This document shows, piece by piece, positions 1 to 7,840 of a DNA stretch of 49,553 nt. The notes beneath the pieces were generated by a model. It ran no database searches. It saw only the letters and a program-made list of their open reading frames with translations, and was not told the origin of the DNA. Source of the DNA: a virus; the IMG/VR virus record IMGVR_UViG_3300049215_000594, positions 1 through 49,553 of that record. One strand, 5' to 3'. The position numbers and the translations under genes were made by a program. How positions within the stretch are numbered: position 1 is the first letter of the stretch; every line of letters starts with the position of its first letter.

Positions 1-5
1 AAATA

Positions 6-488
6 GTGCAAAACTGGATATGGTTTTATGAAGGCGCCGCAACGATAGCCGCCGCCGTGTTTCTCTGGTCGCAGCTTAAAGAAGCCAAAGAGCAAACGGA
101 TATCAACAGAAGGAATATCATTCACCAGAACACGATCAATCTCATTCTCTTTCTCGAACGCGATGAGTTCCGCGCGGCGCGAAAATATATGTACGAATGC
201 CGCGACGGCGTACCAAACTCCGAGAAGTTAACTTCGGAAGATGAGCTTGAAATGGAAAAGGTCTGCATCTCACTCGATTTTGCCTGCTTGCAGCTTTTCC
301 AAAGCATGGTTGACGTAGAGCTTATTCTTGAACAGTGGAAGGCGCCGATAGCAAAATCGTGGGCGTACCTAAAGCCAATGGTTTTAAAACAACGCAGCGA
401 GAAAAACCGCAAGAACCGTTGGCACTACTTTGAACGGTACGGCGAGAAATTGAAAGAATACGCGGTATTCAAGGATGAGGCTGAATAG
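6..488 (+). CDS. membrane-anchored protein of unknown function, possibly 5'-truncated
   Basis: The reading frame opens at a GTG at position 6 but stays open to the window edge, so the true start may lie outside. About 160 residues are visible. One hydrophobic segment (residues 10-23) is followed by a charged, mostly helical cytoplasmic region. The pattern of one N-terminal membrane helix plus a helical domain resembles DUF4760-type bacterial proteins, an impression rather than a proven match. It lies outside the presumed prophage, 79 bp before tRNA-Val, and is probably a host gene. Confidence 0.6.
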   Translation: MQNWIWFYEGAATIAAAVFLWSQLKEAKEQTDINRRNIIHQNTINLILFLERDEFRAARKYMYECRDGVPNSEKLTSEDELEMEKVCISLDFACLQLFQSMVDVELILEQWKAPIAKSWAYLKPMVLKQRSEKNRKNRWHYFERYGEKLKEYAVFKDEAE

Positions 489-567
489 GCGTAGGCAGTA
501 ATCATATAAACTCTTTCTCCCATTCTTGCCCCAAATCAAAAATTTTGTAATTTTACGACGCTTTAAC

Positions 568-642
568 GGGCGCTTGGCTCAGTTGGTTTAGAGCGCGTGC
601 TTCACACGCACGAGGTCACAGGTTCGATCCCTGTAGCGCCCA
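568..642 (+). tRNA. tRNA-Val (anticodon CAC)
   Basis: A full cloverleaf can be folded by eye. The acceptor arms GGGCGCT/AGCGCCC, D stem GCTC/GAGC, anticodon stem CGTGC/GCACG and T stem ACAGG/CCTGT all pair perfectly, and the T loop is TTCGATC. The anticodon loop TTCACAC gives anticodon CAC, which reads valine GTG. The discriminator base is A and CCA is not encoded. A tyrosine recombinase gene ends 100 bp downstream, so this tRNA is the likely integration target of the prophage. Confidence 0.96.
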
Positions 643-648
643 CATCGT

Positions 649-712
649 AAATCCTTACCTTTCCGCCTGAAATCCGCGTCGGAAGCGGGTTTCAGGAATG
701 TAAGGAATTTTT
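649..712. repeat. nested inverted repeat between tRNA-Val and the integrase
   Basis: An inner 12-bp stem (666-677 with 685-696, one G-T wobble) sits inside an outer stem (AAATCCTTAC at 649-658 with GTAAGGAATTT at 700-710). A short T run follows on the plus strand. It could end the tRNA transcript, end the leftward integrase transcript, or be part of the phage attachment site. The sequence alone does not decide between these. Confidence 0.6.
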
Positions 713-742
713 ACTCCACTTCACACTACTTGTTATAATTAG

Positions 743-1864
743 CTACTTTTCTTCAACGGGTGTGTGCAATTGTTGCACAGTGGTGACATTGGTTGTACAG
801 TCAATAACCTTTGACATACTCGCCCGCTCCGCGTCCCGCTTCAATTCTTCCTGCTCAATCACGATATAATGCTTCAGTGCCGTTTGGTAGGAACACCGCA
901 TTATCCTCGTGGCATTCTCCGCCCTCACGCCGCTTTTCACGAGATACGTCCACCGCGTTTTACGGAACACATGGAACGAACGCCCCCGCTTCGGAATATG
1001 TAACTCTTTCATCGCCTCATCCAGCCAGCCGCGGAGACGACTGAGTGATTCGATGCTCCACCGGAAAACCTTCTCGCGTTCTTGAGGGATTTGCGCCAAG
1101 ATACCGTTTAAGAACGTCGTTCGGGGAACGTACTGCCGGTGTTTGCCGTCCTTCGACAATACGGAGATCTGATCCGGCAACACGTCGTCCCACCTGAGTT
1201 CCAACACCTCATGCACCCGGAATCCCGACTCATAAAGAAATTGCAGGAACAGTCCGAACTCCGGTCTGCGCGTCTTGAAATATTCGAACAACTTTTCCAG
1301 TTCCGTCGCCGTATAGAGCTCGATGCGTTTCTCCGGAACTTTCGGCATGACGTCTTCCGTGCGCGGGATCGACGTTAGAAGAGGCGGGTCTTCCCGTCTG
1401 CACCAATTCAGAAATACGTAGAAGGCGCGTAGCCGAATCTCTATCGTCGACTGCTGAACATCCTTCCGCATCGTGAACGCGCGGATATCCTGTTCAATCG
1501 CTTCGCGCGTGAGCGGATAATCTTTTTTGCCTACGATTGCCTGAAAACTGAACCGATACCATGCGCGGGTTTGCTTCGCCCGCCGCATTCCATGCGTTGC
1601 CAAAAACTGCCGGAACGCCTCCTGCACATAAATGATCTGTCTTTCTTGCTGCTTGAGAAGCTCGACAGGCACGACTCCCATTTTCTTGAGCCATCGGTCG
1701 TCCATAACTTGGCGGGCGAGTTCTCGTCCGTCAGCATCATTCTCAAGGCGTAGAGGAAAACGTTCTCGTCCGACCCTCGCCCAAAGTTTGCTCGATCCTT
1801 TCCGCAGATAGACTTCTCCGGCCGGATGCTTGAAAACGACAATCAGCGTTTTTTCTTTTTTCAT
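743..1864 (-). CDS. int: tyrosine recombinase / phage integrase
   Basis: This 373-residue protein catalyses site-specific integration and, with an excision factor, excision. The start is taken at the ATG that overlaps the stop of the upstream S24 gene (ATGA overlap), because the longer upstream frame runs against that gene. A SAM-like core-binding domain lies at about residues 75-160 and the catalytic domain at about 180-340. Visible active-site residues are Arg216 (GFRVHE), a candidate Lys near 238-241, His298 and Arg301 (HVFR), and Tyr333. The second catalytic His, usually in an LGH motif, appears to be Cys324 (MRCS). The gene is last in a leftward operon with the repressor genes and points toward tRNA-Val, the usual arrangement for tRNA-targeting integrases. 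Confidence 0.93.
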   Translation of the reverse strand: MKKEKTLIVVFKHPAGEVYLRKGSSKLWARVGRERFPLRLENDADGRELARQVMDDRWLKKMGVVPVELLKQQERQIIYVQEAFRQFLATHGMRRAKQTRAWYRFSFQAIVGKKDYPLTREAIEQDIRAFTMRKDVQQSTIEIRLRAFYVFLNWCRREDPPLLTSIPRTEDVMPKVPEKRIELYTATELEKLFEYFKTRRPEFGLFLQFLYESGFRVHEVLELRWDDVLPDQISVLSKDGKHRQYVPRTTFLNGILAQIPQEREKVFRWSIESLSRLRGWLDEAMKELHIPKRGRSFHVFRKTRWTYLVKSGVRAENATRIMRCSYQTALKHYIVIEQEELKRDAERASMSKVIDCTTNVTTVQQLHTPVEEK

Positions 1865-2271
1865 GGATGTGGAAACCTCCTGATGCTTCCGGTGACGACA
1901 CCGAAAATGTGAACCATGTCGTAGTCTTTCACTTCGACCGGCGCTTCCTTCCTCTCGGCAACGAGAAACGCTCCCTCCTCTTTGAGCAGGAGACGCTTCA
2001 CGACGGTCTCGCCGTCGTACCATGCGACGACGATAGACCCGTTGCGAGGTCGGAGCGATCTGTTGACGAAAAGGATGTCGCCGTCGAAGATCCCTGCATC
2101 TTCCATGCAATCGCCGGAAACTTTATAGGCGAATACGTCCATGATGTTCGTCATGAGGGCGTTGATGGTATCGAGTGCGACTTCGAGCGTTTTCCTCTGT
2201 AAGCGGTTGGTCGGGACGCGAGTCCCTTCGAATCGCTCGGCTGTGGTCTGATTGGTGACGGTGTGGTTCAT
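1861..2271 (-). CDS. UmuD/LexA-like S24 domain protein without HTH, Cys at the nucleophile position
   Basis: The 136 residues match only the C-terminal autoprotease domain of LexA/CI/UmuD proteins and contain no DNA-binding domain. The motif VSGDCMEDAGIFDGD (residues 51-65) corresponds to the family's SGxSM...DGD. Cys55 (codon TGC) stands where the catalytic Ser is expected. The general-base Lys92 is present (ETVVKRL). The gene lies 23 bp after a separate HTH repressor gene and overlaps the integrase start by 4 bp. It may be the SOS-sensing half of a two-protein repressor, an antirepressor, or a UmuD-like protein. The family is certain and the role inferred. Confidence 0.85.
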   Translation of the reverse strand: MNHTVTNQTTAERFEGTRVPTNRLQRKTLEVALDTINALMTNIMDVFAYKVSGDCMEDAGIFDGDILFVNRSLRPRNGSIVVAWYDGETVVKRLLLKEEGAFLVAERKEAPVEVKDYDMVHIFGVVTGSIRRFPHP

Positions 2272-2294
2272 TCGTTCCTCCTATGGTTGCTTGA

Positions 2295-2735
2295 TTAGTT
2301 TACGTCGATCCTTTCGACTAAAATTTTCTTCCCGTCCAGCATCGTGAGCAAGACCTTCGTCTCACCGAACGGTGTGATCTCCTTGACCTGCATGATCTCC
2401 GGCTGGATATTTTTTCCCGCTTCAGGAAAACTTGCGAGCGCGCCCTGCACCGGAGACACCTGACCGACGCGGTCCATCGTTTCGAGCATACTCTTCTTGA
2501 ATTGTCTGCGTTCCTCCTCCGCATCCTTCCACATATCCCCTTCGCCTGTCAAAAGCCAGTTGACGTTGCATCCCCATTCGGAGAGCTGGCGGAGAACGTC
2601 CCCGCCCGGCGTGGTCTTATCGTATACATACGGATGAAAATAATTCACCGACTTGCCGTATGCCTTCGAAGCAGCGGTGACGGTGCCAAACTTGGCTTGG
2701 AGGAATAATTTGATCCGGCTGCCCAAAGTTTTCAT
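2295..2735 (-). CDS. CI-like helix-turn-helix repressor (HTH half only)
   Basis: Residues 1-65 look like the phage CI-type HTH domain, including the characteristic WGCNVNWLLTGEGDMW segment. The remaining 80 residues hold no S24 protease domain, which is encoded by the next gene. It is the first gene of the leftward immunity operon and diverges from the early genes across a 200-bp AT-rich region carrying a promoter at 2776-2806. By analogy with other temperate phages it should repress that promoter in the lysogen. Confidence 0.82.
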   Translation of the reverse strand: MKTLGSRIKLFLQAKFGTVTAASKAYGKSVNYFHPYVYDKTTPGGDVLRQLSEWGCNVNWLLTGEGDMWKDAEEERRQFKKSMLETMDRVGQVSPVQGALASFPEAGKNIQPEIMQVKEITPFGETKVLLTMLDGKKILVERIDVN

Positions 2736-2775
2736 GTATTTATGTTAAAAAGTAGCTAATCATAACTGAATTTGC

Positions 2776-2806
2776 TTGACTTTGGTAATGATTCATGTTA
2801 TATTTG
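2776..2806 (+). promoter_or_regulatory. early rightward promoter of TTG-N20-TAnnTTTG type
   Basis: TTGAC at 2776-2780 and TATATTTG at 2799-2806 are 20 bp apart, matching the Bacteroidota housekeeping promoter pattern. A near-identical -7 block with the same flank (TATATTTGTAAC) recurs at 37381. The expected start, near 2813, leaves a leader of about 120 nt before the gene at 2936. Short dyads such as GTAATTAC near 2831-2838 could be operators. Confidence 0.7.
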
Positions 2807-2935
2807 TAACGATTTCAGCAGTCAATTAACGTAATTACTGTGAATTCAATAGCAAAAATAACAAGAAAACTTTAAAAAGCAAATGTTTTTGTCAATAAAT
2901 ACAGCAGGGCGGGTGACCGGAAAGGGCATTATATA

Positions 2936-3241
2936 ATGATACCGGAGAACGCCAAGCCATTTCACGCAGAGGAGTTCGGCGAAGTTCTTTCCCCTTCCCA
3001 AGCGTGGCAATACATCAACGGGATGAACCCCAGCAAGACGAGCTTCATCGGAAGAAACCGCATCTACAAACTCATGCGTTCCGGCGCGATCAAGTGCGTC
3101 GTGCAAACCGGAAAAAAGAAACGGTATGCCACGCGCAAAGAATACCTGAACAAGTTTCTCGATGACCTGTTCATCGGGGGCAACAAGCAACTCAACATCA
3201 AACCCATATCGCATAGAAAGATATACAACAATGCAGCATGA
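2936..3241 (+). CDS. excisionase-like / MerR-type HTH DNA-binding protein
   Basis: This 101-residue basic protein is the first rightward early gene. Its segment GRNRIYKLMRSGAIKCV...YATRKEYLNKFL resembles the winged-helix fold of excisionase and MerR-like proteins, in which a helix-turn-helix is followed by a strand and then 'R...l..fl'. A purine-rich ribosome-binding site (GAAAGGG, about 2919-2926) precedes the ATG. The position opposite the integrase operon suits an excision factor or Cro-like regulator. Confidence 0.65.
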   Translation: MIPENAKPFHAEEFGEVLSPSQAWQYINGMNPSKTSFIGRNRIYKLMRSGAIKCVVQTGKKKRYATRKEYLNKFLDDLFIGGNKQLNIKPISHRKIYNNAA

Positions 3242-3509
3242 TTCTCCTCCTCGCCCGACCGAAGGTTCGGACGTCCGCACTGCACTCACCGGCTTCAAGG
3301 ACGCCGTTCGCCTCTTGGGTCAAGTCGTCGACGAGCTGTCTCCTGAAATTTGGGAAACGGCTGACGAAGATACGATCAAGAAACATCTCACCGATTTCGG
3401 GAAGCAATACGACGCCGCCATCCGCATGGTGAAACGGCACGAACGGTCGTTCATCACGAAAGAACTGGAACGGCGGATCGCGGTCGCTAAGAACAGGAGG
3501 AGCGCATGA
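3231..3509 (+). CDS. small phage protein of unknown function
   Basis: The start is chosen at the ATG at 3231, which overlaps the end of the preceding HTH gene by 11 bp. An upstream ATG at 3162 would overlap that gene by 80 bp. The 92 residues are highly charged and predicted mostly helical, with no recognised domain. The gene is translationally coupled in the early operon, with a 4-bp ATGA overlap to the next gene. Confidence 0.6.
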   Translation: MQHDSPPRPTEGSDVRTALTGFKDAVRLLGQVVDELSPEIWETADEDTIKKHLTDFGKQYDAAIRMVKRHERSFITKELERRIAVAKNRRSA

Positions 3510-3721
3510 TCCTCCAACACAAAGGATGCGCTCCCGTCGCAACCGACAGCGGAACGACGTACTGTTCGTGCGGCACATTTCTCGCCGTCACGCACAACGG
3601 ACGTATCGTGTTCAACAGCTTCCTCTATAATACGGGCAAGCTGAAGATGATCGAAGGCAACCACCACACCCTCAAAATCCTCAACGACAACTCAACCGAT
3701 AAACAATATTCATTATTCTGA
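3506..3721 (+). CDS. small phage protein of unknown function
   Basis: The 71-residue product has a short cysteine/histidine-containing N-terminus (CAP...YCSCGTF) that could bind metal, and beta-rich hydrophobic segments after it. The start ATG overlaps the preceding stop, and the stop abuts the next ATG, so it reads as part of one tightly packed early operon. The function is not recognised. Confidence 0.55.
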   Translation: MILQHKGCAPVATDSGTTYCSCGTFLAVTHNGRIVFNSFLYNTGKLKMIEGNHHTLKILNDNSTDKQYSLF

Positions 3722-4377
3722 TGTCACATTATACCTGTTATATCATAACCGCACACGGAACCGAAGAGGAAGCGCAGTGGCTTCTCGCTCCCTACGATCA
3801 AAGCAAAAAAGTCGACACCTACGACAAATCCTGTTACTGCATCGGCAGAGCCGCCGAGTCGCGCATCATGAAAAAAGTGAACGCCAAATATCCGATGGAA
3901 AAACTCCGCAGCAAATTCAGCAAAGAGCATCCTGAGGCGATGAGCGAAGAACTGCGGCAGATCCTTTGGGAGCGTGCGATCATGCCGCGCCAGAGTTATC
4001 AAAAAGAACTGCTCTGCAAAGAGAAAGACCGGAACGCGCCCGACAAACGGTGCAAGGAATGCAAAGGCACGGGACTCGTGCAGGTGACGTACAACCCTCA
4101 CGCGAAATGGGACTGGTATCAGTTGGGCGGACGCTGGTCGCGCATATTCAAAGGAAACGCGGTCACGATGAAAACGCTTCTCAAGAGACTGAAGAAAGGA
4201 ACGGACGCCCCGTACTCGTTCATCACGCCCGACGGCGTGTGGCACGCGAAAGGAGAAATGGGATGGTGGGGTATATCGACCGGCGACAAAGAAGAACGGG
4301 AATGGCTGGACGAATGCCGCGCCATCTTCGCGCAATATCCGAAGCACACCGTCCTCTTATACGATTTGCATATATAA
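3721..4377 (+). CDS. phage protein with a single CxxCxGxG zinc motif, function unknown
   Basis: The 218-residue protein carries CKECKGTG (about residues 112-119), one DnaJ-type zinc-finger half-repeat. An aromatic motif KWDWYQLGGRW follows and recurs in uncharacterised phage proteins as I recall them. No catalytic signature is visible. Its start overlaps the previous stop by 1 bp. Its place just before the recombination genes suggests an early, possibly nucleic-acid-related role, but this is only context. Confidence 0.65.
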   Translation: MSHYTCYIITAHGTEEEAQWLLAPYDQSKKVDTYDKSCYCIGRAAESRIMKKVNAKYPMEKLRSKFSKEHPEAMSEELRQILWERAIMPRQSYQKELLCKEKDRNAPDKRCKECKGTGLVQVTYNPHAKWDWYQLGGRWSRIFKGNAVTMKTLLKRLKKGTDAPYSFITPDGVWHAKGEMGWWGISTGDKEEREWLDECRAIFAQYPKHTVLLYDLHI

Positions 4378-4414
4378 TCTCTCACTCTGATTCAAACATT
4401 CCTAAAGGACTACT

Positions 4415-5281
4415 ATGAATACCAACAACTCACCCCGCGACGAGGCAATGAGCCAGATCGCGGTCAGCCGCCGGAACGGCGGTGTTCCCGCCGCAGGATC
4501 GTCCGCGCCGTCACTCCCCGCGTCATTCATCGACGCGGCGACGATGGAAAAGGTCTTGCTGATGGGCGACCTTTCGCAACTGACGAACGCACAGCGGCTC
4601 GCATACTACGAGTCGGTCTGCCGTTCGATGAACCTCAACATGCTGACGCGCCCGTTCGAGTACATCCGGCTGAACGGCAAGCTCGTGCTCTACGCACGGA
4701 AAGACTGCACGGATCAACTGCGGAAGCTCAACGACGTGTCGATCACGAACATCGACACCCGCATCGCGGACAACATCCTCACCGTCATCGCCAGCGCATG
4801 CACCGCCAAAGGACGCACGGACACGTCCATCGGCGCGGCGTCGCTGGAAAACCTGAGAGGCGAGGCGCTCGCCAACGCGATGATGAAGACCGAGACGAAA
4901 GCCAAACGGCGCGTGACGCTCTCCATCGTCGGCTTGGGAAGTTTCCTCGACGAGAGCGAGGTCGACTCGATCCCGACGGCGATCCGCGTGAGCGTCAACG
5001 AAAGCGGCGAGATCGTCGGCGAAATCAAGAACGCGAAACCCATCGTGGAAGCCCTGCCGGAAAAGAAGGACGCCGTGCCGGAGACCGAATCCATCAAATC
5101 CGCTTTACACGAACTTGCGGACGCGGGCGTGTTTTCCGCGAGCAAGAGCCGCGCGATCAAGTCGTTCGCCGACACCTCCACGGATATCGAAAAACTGCGG
5201 ACGTTCCTCGGGAAGACACGCGAGGAATATGCCGCGAAACTGAAACGCAACCATGCCGCCGCAGACGCGGTGGCAGCATAA
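4415..5281 (+). CDS. putative RecT/Bet-like single-strand annealing protein
   Basis: The 288-residue protein contains conserved blocks LTRPFEYIRLNGKLVLYARKD (about residues 76-96) and GEALANAMMKTETKAKRRV (about 148-166), typical of a widespread phage early protein grouped with annealing proteins. The adjacent downstream gene is a YqaJ exonuclease, the usual partner of an annealing protein, which supports a role in recombination-dependent replication or DNA repair. The C-terminal third is low-complexity and helical. The link to the RecT/Bet superfamily is by memory of similar proteins and context, not a computed match. Confidence 0.6.
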   Translation: MNTNNSPRDEAMSQIAVSRRNGGVPAAGSSAPSLPASFIDAATMEKVLLMGDLSQLTNAQRLAYYESVCRSMNLNMLTRPFEYIRLNGKLVLYARKDCTDQLRKLNDVSITNIDTRIADNILTVIASACTAKGRTDTSIGAASLENLRGEALANAMMKTETKAKRRVTLSIVGLGSFLDESEVDSIPTAIRVSVNESGEIVGEIKNAKPIVEALPEKKDAVPETESIKSALHELADAGVFSASKSRAIKSFADTSTDIEKLRTFLGKTREEYAAKLKRNHAAADAVAA

Positions 5282-5292
5282 GGAGGCGCACG

Positions 5293-6222
5293 ATGGAAAC
5301 ATTGAATACTATGACGAATGCCGTGCAGGATCACACGCAATGGCTCGAAGCGCGGCGTCACGGCATCGGCGGTTCGGATATCGCCGCTATCATGGGAGTG
5401 TCGCGGTGGAAGACACCGCTCGGCGTCTACCTTGAGAAAACGGAAGGCGCAACTCAGCCGGACAACAAATACATGAGAGCGGGACGATTCCTCGAAGACG
5501 GCGTCGCGTTGTACTACGCCGATCTCACGGGACACCGGATCGCTCCGCCGAAAGAGCGCATCGTGCGTCATCCGCTTGCCGACATCTTTCTCGCTTCGGT
5601 CGACCGGATGCTCATCACCGAAGCCGGAACCGAGACGCCCAACGCCGTGCTGGAGATCAAGACCACACAGCGCGAGATACTCGAAGTCGAACCGGAGTGG
5701 TTCTGCCAACTCCAATGGTATCTCGGCGTGACGGGTCTGCCTTTCGGCGTCATCGCATGGCTCGAACGGGGACTGGAGCTTCGCTTCGAGGAGTTCGATG
5801 CGAACTACGACTACATCGGGAAGATGCAGGACGCCGCGAAGAAGTTCTGGCTGGATCACGTCGTTGCGAAGAAACAGCCGGAACCGACGACGGAAGGCGA
5901 TATCGCCATGCTCTACCCGGCGCACGTATCGGGAAAGGTCATCGAAGCCGACAAAGACGCCGTGAACCTTTACAAGCGGCTCGCGGAGGCGAAGGCGGAC
6001 AAGAAGCGGGCGGAGGAAATCGAGGAAGATCTCGTCGAAGAGATGAAGCTGCTCATGCGCGACGCGGAGATGCTCATATCAGGCGACACGCCGCTATGTA
6101 CGTTCAAGAAAGACAAGGATGGAAAGGCGTTCGATACGAAGACGTTCTCCGCCGCCTATCCGCAGATGTTCGAGCAATTCACCCGTCCGAAGACGGGCGC
6201 GCGGAAACTGCTCGTGAAATAA
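5293..6222 (+). CDS. YqaJ-family exonuclease (lambda-exonuclease-like recombinase)
   Basis: The start is the ATG at 5293, 6 bp after an AGGAGG ribosome-binding site that overlaps the stop of the annealing-protein gene. The longer frame upstream is a shadow of that gene. The family opening is clear: WLEARRHGIGGSDIAAIMG (17-35), where the Gly-Gly-Ser-Asp turn is diagnostic. Active-site residues of the PD-(D/E)XK nuclease are Asp104 (SVD), Glu121 and Lys123 (EIK), followed by Gln139 in FCQLQWYL. The enzyme should resect duplex ends 5'-3' to load the annealing protein. The C-terminus is a helical extension of about 100 residues. Confidence 0.9.
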   Translation: METLNTMTNAVQDHTQWLEARRHGIGGSDIAAIMGVSRWKTPLGVYLEKTEGATQPDNKYMRAGRFLEDGVALYYADLTGHRIAPPKERIVRHPLADIFLASVDRMLITEAGTETPNAVLEIKTTQREILEVEPEWFCQLQWYLGVTGLPFGVIAWLERGLELRFEEFDANYDYIGKMQDAAKKFWLDHVVAKKQPEPTTEGDIAMLYPAHVSGKVIEADKDAVNLYKRLAEAKADKKRAEEIEEDLVEEMKLLMRDAEMLISGDTPLCTFKKDKDGKAFDTKTFSAAYPQMFEQFTRPKTGARKLLVK

Positions 6223-6236
6223 CAGAGGGATGCACC

Positions 6237-6725
6237 ATGCCATATCTGAACCTCGACGTCAACTTTTTCGATCACCGCAAGACAAAACGGCTCACCGGAA
6301 TTCTCGGGAGGGGGGCAGAAGTATTGCCGCTCCGGTTGTGGTGTTACACTGCGAAATACCACGCCGCGGACGGCAAACTGACCGGCTACTCTGCGGAGGA
6401 GGTGGAGTCCGCCATGTGCTGGTGGGGTCAACGAAGCAAGGGCGTCGAGGCGATGATCACGGTCGGCTTTTTGGAACGCTGTCAGGACGGCTACGTCGTC
6501 AAGGGATGGGAAGAACACGAGGGGCATATCGTGTATTTCCACGAACGCGCCGTTCAAGCGGCGAACAAGCGATGGCACAGGGATGAACGCAATGCTTCAA
6601 GCGATGCTCGCGGCATGCTACAAGCATTGCCCCTCACCATACCAGACCAAGAAGAAAAAAAGAAAGAAAAAGAAAGAAAAAAGGACTATGGGGATCGAAT
6701 CGGCAAACACGCTCAGGGATTCTGA
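6237..6725 (+). CDS. phage replication-initiation-type N-terminal domain protein
   Basis: The start is the ATG at 6237, 14 bp after the exonuclease stop. The opening YLNLDVNFFDHRKTKRLTG and the following winged-helix-like region (residues 1-110) resemble the N-terminal domains of phage O-type replication and replisome-organiser proteins. The last 40 residues pass through a purine-only tract encoding Lys/Glu/Arg (6648-6684) and end after an unrelated-looking tail inside the next gene. A helicase-loader ATPase follows, as expected for an initiator-loader pair. Confidence 0.65.
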   Translation: MPYLNLDVNFFDHRKTKRLTGILGRGAEVLPLRLWCYTAKYHAADGKLTGYSAEEVESAMCWWGQRSKGVEAMITVGFLERCQDGYVVKGWEEHEGHIVYFHERAVQAANKRWHRDERNASSDARGMLQALPLTIPDQEEKKKEKERKKDYGDRIGKHAQGF

Positions 6726-7467
6726 CGAGCGCATCGTGAACGAGCAATCGTTGACGTGTGCATGCGGACAATCCTTCACGCCTCCTACCGTTCAGTTCGA
6801 AAAACGAACGTACCGGATTCGGACGGAGTGCCCTGCATGTTACGAGAGACGGCAGACAGCCCTTGCACAAGAACGCGAAGAGCAAGCGGAGATGCTCCGG
6901 CAACGGGAGAAGGTGAAGCATGAACGGGCATGGGAGACGATCTGCCCTCCTCTCTACCGTCAGTTCCGGCACGAAGAGTTTCCGGAGTCGCAACGGGAGA
7001 ACCTTGCAAAAATCCTCTCGTGGCAGTATGGACCGCGCGGCTTGATCGTCCACGGCGACACCGACCTCGGAAAAACGCGCGCCATGTTCCTGCTGCTCCG
7101 GCGGCTGCACGACGAACGGCGGAAGATCATCGCGTTCAACTGCGTTTCGTTCGGGCATAAATGCGGCGTCCTGTTCGGGCGCACGAACGGCGACGGCGAG
7201 AAATGGATCGGAGAGGTTTCTACTGCGGACGTCGTGTTTTTCGACGACATCGAAAAGACCCGTTTCACCGACCGCGTGGAGTCGGAGCTTTTCGGCGTGA
7301 TCGAGACGCGCATCGCCAACCTCCTCCCCGTGTTCATAACGACGAACTTCGTGGGACAGGATTTCAAGAAAGTCATGACGGAGAACCGCGCACTGCCGTT
7401 CATCCGCCGGATCAAACAGTTTTGCACCGAAATAATCTTTACTTCACACAATCAGGAGAATCCATGA
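6688..7467 (+). CDS. DnaC/IstB-like AAA+ helicase loader
   Basis: The 259-residue protein starts at the ATG at 6688 with a purine-rich site before it, although the frame is open back to 6583. An N-terminal zinc-ribbon-like region has Cys24, Cys26, Cys48 and Cys51. A Lys/Glu-rich linker leads to the ATPase core: Walker A GDTDLGKT (123-130), Walker B VVFFDD (182-187) and a sensor-like VFITTN. It should load the host replicative helicase, since no helicase gene is seen here. It overlaps the end of the upstream replication gene by 38 bp. Confidence 0.82.
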   Translation: MGIESANTLRDSDERIVNEQSLTCACGQSFTPPTVQFEKRTYRIRTECPACYERRQTALAQEREEQAEMLRQREKVKHERAWETICPPLYRQFRHEEFPESQRENLAKILSWQYGPRGLIVHGDTDLGKTRAMFLLLRRLHDERRKIIAFNCVSFGHKCGVLFGRTNGDGEKWIGEVSTADVVFFDDIEKTRFTDRVESELFGVIETRIANLLPVFITTNFVGQDFKKVMTENRALPFIRRIKQFCTEIIFTSHNQENP

Positions 7468-7495
7468 CAATGCATTATACGAAAGGAGGCGCGAC

Positions 7496-7840
7496 GTGAC
7501 GCTCACGCTTCCCTATCCGCCCTCTGCCAATCTTTATTGGCGTAACGCGCACGGGCGGACACACGTTTCGACAAGCGCGAAAGAGTACAAAAAGAGCGTG
7601 CAAACGCTCTGCTTGCTTCATCACGTCGAGCCCTTGCACGGGCGGCTGAAGGTGACGATCCATCTCTGGCGTCCCCGAAAGGCGGGCGACCTCGACAACC
7701 GGATAAAGATTCTGATCGACGCGCTTCAAGGCGCGGCGTACACGAACGACAAGCAGATCGTCGAACTGCACGCGTACCGCCACGACGACAAGCGCAACCC
7801 GCGCGCCGACGTGGAGATCTTCGAACGGGAGTACGAATGA
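7496..7840 (+). CDS. rusA: RusA-family Holliday-junction resolvase
   Basis: The GTG start at 7496 is preceded by an AAAGGAGG ribosome-binding site that lies inside an 11-codon upstream reading frame (7464-7499). The 114 residues show the family hallmarks: PYPPSANLYWR at the N-terminus, GDLDN (Asp65, Asp67), Asp75 and NDKQI (Asp85). These acidic residues bind the catalytic metal. It would resolve branched DNA made during recombination-driven replication and packaging. Confidence 0.88.
   Translation: MTLTLPYPPSANLYWRNAHGRTHVSTSAKEYKKSVQTLCLLHHVEPLHGRLKVTIHLWRPRKAGDLDNRIKILIDALQGAAYTNDKQIVELHAYRHDDKRNPRADVEIFEREYE

Noticed and set aside
4714-5925. Long reading frames on the minus strand opposite the recombination genes, and others opposite the tail genes
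   Set aside because: They are Arg/Pro-rich mirror frames of GC-rich coding DNA, without ribosome-binding sites or recognisable domains, while the plus strand carries clear protein families.
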